The notes under the pieces are model-generated. The model ran no database searches and was not told the DNA's origin. It saw nothing but the letters and a program-made list of their open reading frames with translations. Shown piece by piece: positions 26,596 through 36,147 of a stretch of DNA of 64,000 nucleotides. The stretch's first letter is position 1; every line of letters begins with the position of its first letter. This stretch comes from Caenorhabditis remanei (lineage: Eukaryota > Nematoda > Chromadorea > Rhabditida > Rhabditidae). The DNA lies in NCBI RefSeq assembly GCF_010183535.1, contig NC_071332.1:372001-436000 (forward strand), read 5' to 3'. The position numbers and the translations under genes are program-made.

Positions 26596-26675
26596 TTATA
26601 ATGCTATGTAAAAAGTTACGAGTTTCGAGTCAAACATAATAAATTCTTATTTTAATAATAATCCGAGTAATAACA

Positions 26676-27849
26676 CTAGTTCTCTACTGCATCTGATGAT
26701 TCTGTCGGTAATTTCGCGGTAAGATTGGTATGAGTGGTTCCTGAAATCTGAAATTCACAACCTGTCCTCCCCGTCTGATAAAGCTGGCTTACGGTGTCAG
26801 AGGGTTGAGTGCTATCCGTGGAGACGTTGGAGCTGCTTTTTGCCGTTTCCATCTGAAATTTGCAATGGGAATGAAACATTTACAGTACCGGTCAAAAGGT
26901 TGTAAACTTTGGCCGTTTTCAGTTGAAATTGTCCAACTTAGATTGTCACACCTATTAGGTTTTTAATGGATCATACCGATGAAAAGTAGAGCTCAATTTT
27001 TGTAGCTGACAACTTTTTTGTACGGACACTTTCTAGCAAGTTACGTATCGTCAAAGTAATTTTTCCCCCAAATCCACCAATTTCAGTGTAAAATAGTGTG
27101 ATTTTTGACCTATCCTCTTAAAATAACCATAACTCTTTAGGAAGTGACTGTGCAAAAAAATTGTCAACTACAAGAATGAAGCTCTACCTTTGTTCTGTAT
27201 GATTCCTTAAAAACCTACAAACTGTAACAATCAGAATCCCCATGTCACACTCTCAAAGTTGGACAATTTCAACTGAAAACGGCGAAGTTTACAACCTTTT
27301 GACCGGTTCTGTACCATGAAACAACAAAAAATATGACTTACACTCGACCGGGACGCGGATCCCTTTGAAATCGCTGTAGCCAAACCCTCATCTTCCTCCA
27401 CCGGCGCCGGAGAAATCACATAATCCCTTTGCAAATTCCTTCTCACATTCCGAGCAATCCAATTCCTCTCCTCATTCCGTCTTTCGAAGTCTGCAAAAAG
27501 GTATACGGTAGCAGTGAGACTCCGCCCCCTTAGACGGCTCACCTTCCTCAACCAATCCGAACGACATCAGGGAACAACAACAAAGGATAAGACCGAGTAC
27601 GAAGAAGGAGATTACGGTAAGGACGGCCACAAACGATGACCAGACCACTGGAGTCCGTGGGATTGTGGTGAAATACGAGTATTTTATTTCGAAATCCTGT
27701 CTTCTGGTAAAAACGTCAAGCTTCAGGTTGTTAACTTCGTCTTCCATCACTTCTGGAATATTTGAGATTTTCAGAAGATAATCATAAATTTCTAGAAATA
27801 CCATAAAACCGAGTGTTCCAGTCCACCACAATCGAATAAAACCCTGCAT
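26676..27849 (-). CDS. Two-pass membrane protein of unknown function
   Basis: Minus-strand exons 27849-27543, 27490-27342, 26852-26793 and 26747-26676 close in phase to 195 residues from ATG 27,849. I do not recognise the family. Two hydrophobic segments are clear: residues about 4-26 (WWTGTLGFMVFLEIYDYLL) and about 70-97 (VLTVISFFVLGLILCCCSLM), with a polar loop between. The tail is cytosolic-looking: acidic and basic stretches then Ser/Thr-rich sequence. The last intron is 45 bases (26,792-26,748) and is open in frame, so its retention would insert 15 residues. This may be the 3' half of one gene with the exons at 27,915-29,153, but joining them needs a frame change I cannot explain by a normal intron. 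Confidence 0.6.
26883..27311. mobile_element. Tc1/mariner-like MITE in an intron
   Basis: A 429-bp element with inverted ends. It begins CAGTACCGGTCAAAAGGTTG, and the right end read inward from the other strand begins CAGAACCGGTCAAAAGGTTG. The arms match over about 55 bases and continue GTTTTCAGTTGAAATTGTCC. It is flanked on both sides by TA (26,881-26,882 and 27,312-27,313), the target duplication of Tc1/mariner transposases, and the CAGTRC...GGTCAAAA start resembles Tc1 family ends. There is no transposase frame inside. It sits in the intron between the exons at 27,342 and 26,852 of the minus-strand gene. Confidence 0.85.
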
Positions 27850-27965
27850 GAATGAGTTTCTCCAAATCAGACCAGTGACAGAAGGCTATCCTTTTTTCAG
27901 TCGCGGATGAGGCCTCTGAAATATTTAACAGATTATTTAGTGAGGTTTTTAGCTAAAAATCAAAC

Positions 27966-29153
27966 CTTGGACCAAGTTCCAAACCGGCAGAGGCACTTGT
28001 CTTGGCTGCCCACAATGCCTCAAGACATCCGGAGATTCGATGATTTTGACGTGCTTTTTGAAGAAATCGGATTCTGGAGAAATTTATAATTTTGGAAGAG
28101 AATCATCGGGACATTTTCAATATTTGCAATATCAATCAAAGGCCGAGATGAGAATGACACTATCTAATAAGTTCCAAATGTTATAAAACGAATTACGAGC
28201 TTTATTTTTGTAGTTGACAACTATTTTGTACCTACAATCCCTAGCAAGTTATAGACCGAAAAATGAATGACTCCAACAAACAGTTTAAATCTAGAGTGGC
28301 GGCTTTTTCCTACCGTATCTCTCCCGGAAAATCTTCCATAAAACAGTATCAACTACGAAAAATGGAGATTTCGACTTGAGATATAAAAATGTTCAAATTT
28401 CAGAAGAAGTATTCCCAAAGTTGAACATTTTCAACCGGAAGTGAGTGTGAAAGCATCGACATGACTTAAAAATGTTATGAAAATTTTGAATACTTTTTTT
28501 AATTTTGTCCAAAATCAAGATTAACGGAGACGCGACGTTTTAACGTTCAACGGGTTGTTTCCAGCCGGAAGTGCAAAAAGTGAAATTATAAGAAGATTAT
28601 ATAGTCCTAAATCTGAAGTTCTAAGAATTCCGAATGTATTTTCAGTTTTTCCCAAGTTAAAGTGGAAGACAGATCTACGGCAGTAGAAAGCCACCACTTC
28701 CTCAAAATTTCAGCTAACCAGCCACTTACTTTTTGGCATATTCTCAGTGATCTTTAGTACACAATCTTCCGTCGCATTTATTCCCTTTTCAAAGGTTATA
28801 TTCTTGACTTGAAGTCCACTATCTCTTCCGTAACACTTTACAAAATTCTCCATAAGTTCAGGTAGACTCGATAATGTTTCTTCTTTTTCCATAAATTCAT
28901 GACGTGTCCATGCATCGAGAATCGCCAATGAAAGATTTGTAAAGTTTTTCTCGACGATTTTCCACTTGAAATTTACGAACAGAACAACCACATCAGATAG
29001 GTTCGTGTCAGTTTTGTCGATTGCGTCGCATGGATTTAGGTCTTTCTGAAAATTCGGGAAGGAAATTTATAAAAACTTCGTACGACTTACTTTTACACTG
29101 GAAACAAGAGAGTTAAATGACACGATTAGAACGGGAAGCCACAAAAATCTCAT
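27966..29153 (-). CDS. Secreted or single-pass protein, 5' exons with signal peptide
   Basis: Minus-strand exons 29153-29091, 29045-28730 and 28073-27966 join in phase. The start ATG at 29,153 opens a signal peptide (MRFLWLPVLIVSFNSLVSS). The next segment is extracellular in character, with spaced cysteines (NPCDAID, FVKCYGRD, ATEDCVLK) and N-glycosylation sequons such as KNFTNLS and VKNITFE. I do not recognise the family. A further exon start at 27,915 continues the frame as EASSATEKR but then leaves the frame of the membrane segments at 27,843. So either this gene and the two-pass protein downstream are one gene with an indel or missed intron, or they are two genes 100 bases apart. Confidence 0.6.
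28190..28450. repeat. Diverged TTGTAGTTGACAAC palindromic repeat in an intron
   Basis: The segment contains TTTTTGTAGTTGACAACTAT near 28,205 and its inverted counterpart ATCAACTACGAAAAATGGAG near 28,346. These are the arms of the hairpin family described at 32,965-33,195, here without the CGCAGAGAAG core. Confidence 0.6.
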
Positions 29154-29363
29154 GGTTACCGTAAAACTTTTTGTCGTGAGAAGAAAGAAATGGTCTCGTG
29201 AAAATCATTCGAATTTTGACATTTTCAATAAAAATTTCCATTTTAAAAGTTCACGTGAATAACACTACCGTATACCTTTTATAATCCTTTTCTCATTCTG
29301 GATTCAGCAGGTGCTCTTGGGCTCGGATAGTATGGCTTCCGCCTCCTACCGTAATCCATCTAG

Positions 29364-29371
29364 TATAAATA
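29364..29371 (+). promoter_or_regulatory. TATA box (TATAAATA)
   Basis: TATAAATA lies in a GC-balanced stretch between the minus-strand gene starting at 29,153 and a TTTCAG acceptor at 29,400. An ATG with a good context (AAAATCATGG) follows at 29,473. Most worm genes lack a clear TATA box, so this one is likely functional. It could drive the candidate small gene at 29,473-30,175 or an upstream untranslated exon of the aquaporin gene. Confidence 0.5.
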
Positions 29372-29472
29372 GCCAGCTCACGACTTGGATCTTCATTTCA
29401 GTTCCATCCGTTCTAGCAGCTATTCTATTCGATTCTTGATTTTCGCCACCGACTGCTTCGAATACCAAAATC

Positions 29473-30175
29473 ATGGGTAATCTACAGTATGCCAGATTTT
29501 GTATGAGACGCATTCAGTGGCGGGAAGACAAGAAAGACCGCCCATGAGATGGGCGGTTGGATTCTTTTGATGTGATGAGGTGTGAATTCGTAATAATACA
29601 ATCAGGTAAGATACTACTGTCGGTATGGTTCATAAGGAAACGAGCATCTGCGGAGAAAATTGGGCGATAATCGGTGGCATTACAGGTTTGTGATTTTTTT
29701 CAATTTTTGCGGGGCCAAGGCGGGAGGACTACTGACATTTTAGCTTGTTCGTAAGTTCTGGCTAATTTCGAAAGTAGTGAAAACTTGTGACCGGACACCG
29801 GAAGTCTCGAAACTTAGTCTACCGAAAAGTTGAAACCGTGAGGATTCTGAAAAAAAAATCAATTCAAAAAATGTTTTCACCTTCGACCATCTCCTCAAAT
29901 TTCGATTAACATCCGATTTTATATAGGATTTTGGACCAATTTTGATGAATTTTTTAAAATTTTACTTTTGAATCCGGGCGATCCCTTTAGGCCGACCAGG
30001 GCCCGTTAGGCCGACCAGGGCCGGGCCGTGATTTCGCAAGTGTGTATGTTCCTGATCTTTTCAGTCTTTCCAGTTAGGTAGTTACCAAAACTATGTTGTT
30101 ACAGATACACAATGCAAACAGTCATGCTGGACTACAAAGGTGTGGTCAGAACATTATGTGAGAGCCGCTTCATAA
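29473..30175 (+). CDS. Candidate small gene of unknown function
   Basis: Two exons with matching phase, 29625-29685 and 30105-30175, encode 43 residues (MVHKETSICGENWAIIGGIT, then DTQCKQSCWTTK and a polar tail) and stop at TAA. AATAAA follows at 30,199-30,204. An upstream exon may end at 29,476 (ATGG|GTAATC) and join an acceptor at 29,605; that ATG would open a different frame of 22 codons. There are three cysteines but no signal peptide, so I name no family. The TATA box, splice sites and poly(A) signal together argue for transcription; the protein itself is weak evidence. Confidence 0.35.
29935..30045. repeat. GC-rich palindromic repeat fragment
   Basis: A piece of the GGGCCGGGCC family: ATCCGGGCGATCCCTTTAGG and two head-to-tail copies of TTAGGCCGACCAGGGCC, ending in TCGCAAGTGTG. 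It lies in the intron of the candidate small gene. Confidence 0.65.
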
Positions 30176-30394
30176 TAGAAAACTTGTGTTTACCATTGAA
30201 TAAATATGGTTTTTTGGATTTTTATGTAAATATTGTGAAAGGAATAAAAACTTGTTCTTATGATTTTAGGCTTACTAAGAAATTGTTTTTTTTTGTAAGT
30301 CTTTAAGGACACACTTTTTATTTATATTAGCAGAAACCTTTGAACAAGACTCGCATTCAATTTTTACGGGATATGGCTACTGTAACCCAATCTC

Positions 30395-30765
30395 ACTAGG
30401 AAAAGTCATGGAGTTAGTTTGGAGTTATGGGGCATGACCGAAAGCTGAGAAAACGCTGACTCCAAATATATGTTCAACTTTTGCCATTCAAGATAAATGA
30501 GGTAAAATGTCTGAAAAATGACAAATTATTACCTTTTTAACACGCGAAACACTTTTTTGTTGCAATTTTCAAGTGTTAAAAAGGTAATAATTTGTCATTT
30601 TTAGATACTTTACCTTATTTTTCCTGGAATACCAAGCCTCGAGAGCAAAAACTGAATATATATTTGGAATTAGCGTTTTCTCAGCTTTCCAATGATATTA
30701 GACACGTCATATATCTCCAAACAGACTCCATGACCTTCCCTGGTCAGCATCCTCCCAGTATATCC
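30395..30765. repeat. Nested inverted repeat near 30.4-30.8 kb
   Basis: The outer arms are GTCATGGAGTTAGTTTGGAG / AAAGCTGAGAAAACGCTGAC on the left and GCGTTTTCTCAGCTTTCCAA / AACAGACTCCATGACCTTCC on the right. Inside sits a second palindrome: AATGACAAATTATTACCTTT facing GGTAATAATTTGTCATTTTT around 30,515-30,605. One element seems to have landed inside another. Relatives of the outer element are at 10,131-10,260, 53,013-53,290 and 63,388-63,692. Confidence 0.8.
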
Positions 30766-31204
30766 TCGGTACAAACCGGGTATATCTAGAGGTTTCGTGC
30801 AAACAGCCATCTACTCTCTAATCAATAAAAGACAATTCGTTTTCTGGTTTCTTAATATCAGAATCCCAAAAAAAAACCGTCCAGTCATGCCATCCCAATA
30901 TGTGTTTAGTTCTCGAAGAGTCTAGCCAAGTCCCAAGATTCTCGGCCAAACTTCATCATCGTTCGACCGTCAATTGACCTCACACCTATGTGCCAATGAC
31001 TTCTCTTTTTATCATAACTGCAAATAAAATGATTGCCAAACTAAATATTTTGACCTCCCGAGCGAAATTTCTTTTGCTCACAGAAGTAAACATTGGAATA
31101 TTTTATAACGTTTCTAGCTGTCTTTCCCATAATTTCTTATACAGTTTTTTTTCCTTTTTTGCAAATAAATACATACGCTACTGTTTGTCAGGAAAGCCTG
31201 CAAG

Positions 31205-34200
31205 ATGGTCGTAAAAGTGAATAGCGGTGGCGGTCTGTACGGTGCGGATGGTTTCGAGTTGAAGACATTTGAAAACTATCAAGCGGAGATGAATCGACGC
31301 CCAGATTTTGAGCAGGTTCGTTATTTTTTTGTTATGTAGGGTGGCTCGCAGACCCCGTTTTCATTCTAAGAGACCTTGGTGTATTTTTCTGTGTTAGAGG
31401 TGCCGATCTATTAGAGCCTCCTTCTCACTCCCCTATTTGCTATCCGTGATTTATAAGTCAGATGATGGCGTAGGTCAAAACAAAACGAGTTACTCACTCA
31501 CTCACGACACTAATTTATCTCCGTCCCTCTCACCTCACTTTCCTCGAAAATAGAAAAACATTTCATTGTTTTCCAATGGAATCGTGCCCTGTCTATCCGG
31601 AAAAGATTCCGTCGCCTATGGTACGAAGTGCGTCGGATGTGATACTGAACGCTGATCCATTTAATACGACGACGGTGGATTTGGTGGGTTTAATGAATCG
31701 GTGTTCAAGAATGTGTTTTTCAACCATCTTCCTGGAAAAAACGGGGCTACGGTCATTTAGGCTGAGAACCCAGAAGCTAATGGTACCATTGTTTCAGATG
31801 TGAATTCATCTTGTAGACCAAACCTAGATCTCCATTTTTGTAGTTGTCAACTTTTTGATATCTCCCATAGCTTTTGAGATATGCAGCTTCGAACACCAAC
31901 TTCTAGAAGCAAGAGAAGAAAAGAGTGCAGAGAAGCTAGAGTGTCTATCTTCTCTGAATCTCTCTTCTTGGGACTCCCTGTGTGCCCTCAGAGTCAATGT
32001 CTTTCAAGAAAACTACCTAGAATCTTGTCGACTTAGATTTCAAATTTTCCAATTAATAAGATAGATTTATGTGTATACTCAACAATCTCAAAACCACTAT
32101 TTCAAAAATAACCTCTTCCTGACTCAACCTTTGATGCATAATAAAACAGCCACATGATTCCGCTTATTCTGCTCCGTCGGACCCATAAAAAAGAACCACT
32201 AAACAAAAATTCAGGGAAGAGAGTGCCCTCCTCCTCATTTTTGACCACTCTGATGACCATAGCAACCCGTTTTTCATTGCTCGGTCCTGGTCAAATATAT
32301 GTACATCCTCGTTTCCCTTTTTTCTGCTTTCTGCAAATCCATAATTAGACAAATCCTCTACTCGAGAAAATGATTTAGATTAAAAAAGGGAAGGTTCTGT
32401 TTTCCAAACGTCCTGGTAACTAATTAGGAGACAACCTAACCCAGTTTCATGCTGCCGAGAAACCACTTTTGATGCGTTTTGGAGGGGGAAAACTATGATG
32501 ATTTCCGTTTTCATCTCACTTTTGTTGTCATTCGGGGAAGAGAGAGTGAAAGAGAGAGAATAGTGACAAAGTGTGTTTTTTCAAGAATCAAAATATAGTG
32601 AGTTTTGTTTTGGGATCCAGATCATGCTGGTTCTGAAGTTTTTTATCTATGATAAAGCGAGTTCAACTTTTTTGTAAGATGTTTGACAACCGTTAGTTAC
32701 TGTAATTTTATAGAACATGTAGACCAGTCTGGAGACCGTGTCATCGTCTCGCCAATTTTTCCAAATGTTAGTTTTTGTGCCGATCGAATGTAGATCTTCA
32801 CTTTTGTAGTTGACACCTTTTTGCTAGCTCTTCTAGTTTCGGAGATATGTATCTTGAAAGGTTTAGTTGCTTCACTTTTGAAAATGTCTATCAACTTCAA
32901 AGCCGTGTAACTCTGCCAGTTATTGTTTTATTGTTTTAAAATAAAAGGTTTTGTATAGAAAAAGTATAGAGCTACATTTTTGTAGTTGGCAGCTTTTTGA
33001 TTGCTATCCACGTTCTCGAGATATGAGCTGTCAAAGATGCGCAACTGATAACGGGAGGGACCGCACCACCGAGAGACGCAGAGAAGTCAGACACTCTCGT
33101 TTCTCTGCGTTCTTTCTTCTTTTTTCAACACCACCCATATCTCAAAATCGTGAGCATCTATCAAAAAGTTGTCAATTACAAAAATGAAGATCTAGATTAA
33201 TTTTAAACTAGTGAAACTGCAACTTCAAAATTCGCCAATTTTTTTTCACAAAAACTTCTTTTGTCCAGTTTTTTCCACATTTCTGAAAAAAATCCTGAGG
33301 TTTTCCGTGAAACATTGAAAAATAAAAAGTTTGTCCAGAATCTTCGGTCGCTATGAAATTTCAAAAACTTTGAATCTAGAGAAAAATAATCATAACCTGC
33401 GTGATCGAAACTGATTTTTCCAACAAAAAAAGTTTCAACACTGTCAGATTCTCTCATTTTCTCCCTCTCTCTCTCTTAATTCATTTCTAACTTCATACTT
33501 GGACACCCTTAAAAATGGCATCAACCGACCGGTATATAATGGTAGGAGGTGCCTCCCCATCGTCTTCGTCCACCCATTCCGTACGTTCCCATCGTTTATG
33601 ATCTCTTCAGTTTTTTGAAAATAGGTGTAGACTCATACTTTTTCGTATTTTTTGGTGTATTATTCATAAGAAAGGGGGAAAATCTTTTCAAAGTTGTTTT
33701 CTCTCTCCACAAGGGAAAAAATTACCGGAAGCGGCGATTTCACGGTGAATTGGGCTAAAGGGGACCCATGAGCTTTGGGTTATTTTGAAAGAGTTGTTTT
33801 GAAATCGAAGAACTCCGCCTCCTGAACATTGGTTTAGAACATTGGGTAAAAATATTTAGACTGGTTACCCTTTCCAAATCCTGTCTCTCTCGAACCCTTT
33901 TCGATGTCAGTCAGTCAAAAAAGGTTTCCATCAAAAAAAAGTGCATATAATTGGAGGGTTTTTGTCATTCATTCTCCCTCCCCTGACATTGTGTGTTCCA
34001 AAACGTTTATATACATTTTATTTTCCAGAAAAGTAACTCGGACATTGGATCAAAAATGATCGAGGACGAGAAGGACTATACGATCTACTCGAAGTGTGCC
34101 GCCGAGTTTATTGCGGTGCTTCTTTTTGTTTATGTTGGTGAGTAAGGGTGATAATATGCTCTGTATCTGGTGAGTCGCTACGCAAAGAAAAAAGAAGCTA

Positions 34201-35371
34201 TATCTATTTTCTACTAGGTTATTACATTTTCACAAAATGACAATTTTTCTAAAATATTCTTGAAACGTTGTGTACGTATGTTCCCCGGCGGCTCCTGAGG
34301 CTCCGAACTTTCGGGGTTCAACTTTTTTGGATATTTTTAGATTGATCTGATTTTAAAATAAGCCTAATCGCTCTATTTTGACAAAAAATCTAAGTTTTGC
34401 CCCTAACTTGTATTCATTTTTTACAAGACCGGTCGAGACCCTAATCAATATTATGAGCCAATCTGTCATTTATAGCTCGCGGCCGAAAAACTTTGCAAGA
34501 AAATCTATTATCTCTTTATAATCCTATTATCTAGGATCCATGCAAGCAGCTGGTGTCACCTTCGGCCACGACGGTGTCATCCACGCCGCATTCGCCCATG
34601 GAGTCGCCATCTTCGTCCTCGCCGCCACATTCGGAGGTGTCAGTGGAGCCCATATCAACCCAGCGGTCACATTCGGAATCGCCCTGGTCGGTCGTATCAA
34701 CCCAATCCACGCCGTCTGCTACATCGTCTCTCAACTTCTCGGAAGTGTTTTCGGCGCACTTCTTGTTAGGGTAAGTACGCGCGAACTTTGGTTCCAATTT
34801 TTTGGTCATGAGGGAAGGAGAGACCCTTAAAAGTTCTAATTTCAGATTTCTCTCCAATACAAAGTGTACTACGCAATCGGCGCCGGCGCCACCCTGTGTG
34901 GAAAAGGAGTCGGGTGGCAGGAGGTGAGAAACAACGAAAACAAATTTGTTCTGGAAATAGACACAACCTGTTTCTTATAGGGACTAACCGCTGAAATCGT
35001 CACCACCTACATTCTGGTCCAAACCGTTCTTCTGTGCGCCGTGGACACTGACAAGAATCGATTGGCTCCCTTGGCTATCGGATTTTCTCTAATCATTGAA
35101 ATTCTCGCAGCTGGTGCTATCTCAGGAGCGTCCATGAACCCGGCCCGATCCTTCGGACCTAACATAATGGGACAGATTTTCTTGAAGCCAGAGAACCTTG
35201 ACTCCCTATACATGTTCTGGAACTATCACTGGATCTACTATATTGGACCGGTCATCGGTGCGTTCATTGCTGCTGGAGTGTATAGGTGAGAGTGGTGGTT
35301 TGGAAAGTCAAGTGTCTTGAGAATTTGATTTCAGATTGTTCTTCGCTCGTGACTATCGTGTCCTTGCTTGA
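31205..35371 (+). CDS. aqp-6: Aquaporin (MIP family water channel)
   Basis: Exons 31205-31315, 34029-34137, 34535-34770, 34846-34923, 34981-35285 and 35335-35371 give 291 residues. Both NPA boxes are present: GAHINPAVT in the exon at 34,535 and GASMNPARSFGP in the exon at 34,981, the second followed by the conserved Arg of the selectivity filter. Six hydrophobic segments plus the two half-helices fit the MIP fold. The short loop before the second NPA, without the glycerol-channel insertion, suggests a water-selective aquaporin in the plasma membrane. A TTTGTCAG acceptor 14 bases before the ATG may be a trans-splice or 5' UTR junction. Two other first exons also join exon 34029 in frame (separate entries). 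The ortholog name rests on sequence class and on linkage to the DM and Kv genes. Confidence 0.9.
31576..31683 (+). CDS. aqp-6: Alternative first exon of the aquaporin gene (isoform 2)
   Basis: An ATG at 31,576 opens 36 codons (MESCPVYPEKIPSPMVRSAS...) ending in phase 0 at TTG|GTGGGT. Joined to exon 34029 it gives 290 residues with a different N terminus. The N-terminal peptide is polar and would be cytosolic. No splice acceptor precedes the ATG, so a separate promoter in 31,316-31,575 is implied. Confidence 0.6.
31817..31975. repeat. Hairpin repeat in the long aquaporin intron
   Basis: A left-arm-plus-core copy of the TTGTAGTTGTCAACTTTTTG / GTGCAGAGAAGCTAGAGTGT family. The core palindrome pairs AGAGAAGCTAGAGTGTC with CTTCTCTGAATCTCT. 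It follows the second alternative first exon. Confidence 0.7.
32965..33195. repeat. Complete hairpin repeat (about 230 bp) in the aquaporin intron
   Basis: Left end CTACATTTTTGTAGTTGGCA and right end AAAGTTGTCAATTACAAAAA are inverted copies. The centre is GAGACGCAGAGAAGTCAGAC facing CTCGTTTCTCTGCGTTC. This is one of the fullest copies of the dispersed family, with no coding capacity. A second half-copy lies at 32,785-32,850. Confidence 0.8.
33515..33541 (+). CDS. aqp-6: Alternative first exon of the aquaporin gene (isoform 3)
   Basis: A nine-codon exon (MASTDRYIM) runs from ATG 33,515 to a GTAGGA donor, again in phase 0 for exon 34029; the product would be 263 residues. The ATG context (AAAAATGG) is strong. 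CT-rich sequence and ACTTGG lie just upstream. It is short, so chance is not excluded. Confidence 0.5.
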
Positions 35372-35393
35372 GGAAAGTTTTCGTCTACTCGAT

Positions 35394-35399
35394 AATAAA
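35394..35399 (+). terminator. Poly(A) signal of the aquaporin gene
   Basis: AATAAA occurs 23 bases after the TGA stop at 35,371, consistent with a short 3' UTR. Confidence 0.75.
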
Positions 35400-36147
35400 A
35401 ATGTTACCCAGTGCATTCATTGTATATTCAAGAAGAAGGGAAATGAGCTCTAATGAAAAAACTAAATATTGTCATCAGAGCGCATTTTCCTTATTGTTAG
35501 TTATGCTGCTTTGATAGAGCGCTTTGGCTAAAAAATTTTGATCGTTATCTAGAGCGCACTTACCTAATTTTCATTTACTCTCATAATAACTTGCCGTCCT
35601 AATAATAAATCAATAATTATATATTTTCATTTTTTTTCTTTCCATCCACTCCAACCAAAAAACGTAAAAATGGAACAATAATATAGCTGAACACTCTTAG
35701 AATACTAAAAAAGAAAAAGGAAGATGTCAATCATGAAGAAAGTGAAAAAGAGACATTTGAAGAGAGAAAGGGGTCTAGAGAGAGGAGATGACCGCTGAAC
35801 TCTGTCCCGAATGTAGCATGTTTTAGGAGACGTTTTTGGGGGCAGACGGAAACGGTGTGGTTTACAGAGGAAGCGCAGGATTTACGGGTGTCTTTAGAAT
35901 GAGTAAATGCGCCTTAACTATAATTCCATAGAGGTAGTGATACCGAGGCATCCTTAGCGTTATCATTAGAGCGCGCTTCCCAGCTGACTGGTTCCTTGGA
36001 GCACGTTTTCTACGAAATTATGCACTGCCAATCAACTTTTTACACCCAATCAATTTGTTGCTTTAGATTGATTTTTTGGCTTTCTGATCAGGCAAGGTCA
36101 ATGAGATCAATTCATTCTTACAGCAAAGGATAATTACGAACAAACTT
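35400..36147. other. Convergent intergenic region between aquaporin and UGT genes
   Basis: No gene is seen. It contains several short AGAGCGC(A/G)-type pieces (near 35,478, 35,516, 35,551 and 35,970) in both orientations, which recur in other intergenic parts of the window such as 8,470, 21,860 and 48,670 and look like remnants of a small inverted repeat family. Confidence 0.5.
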
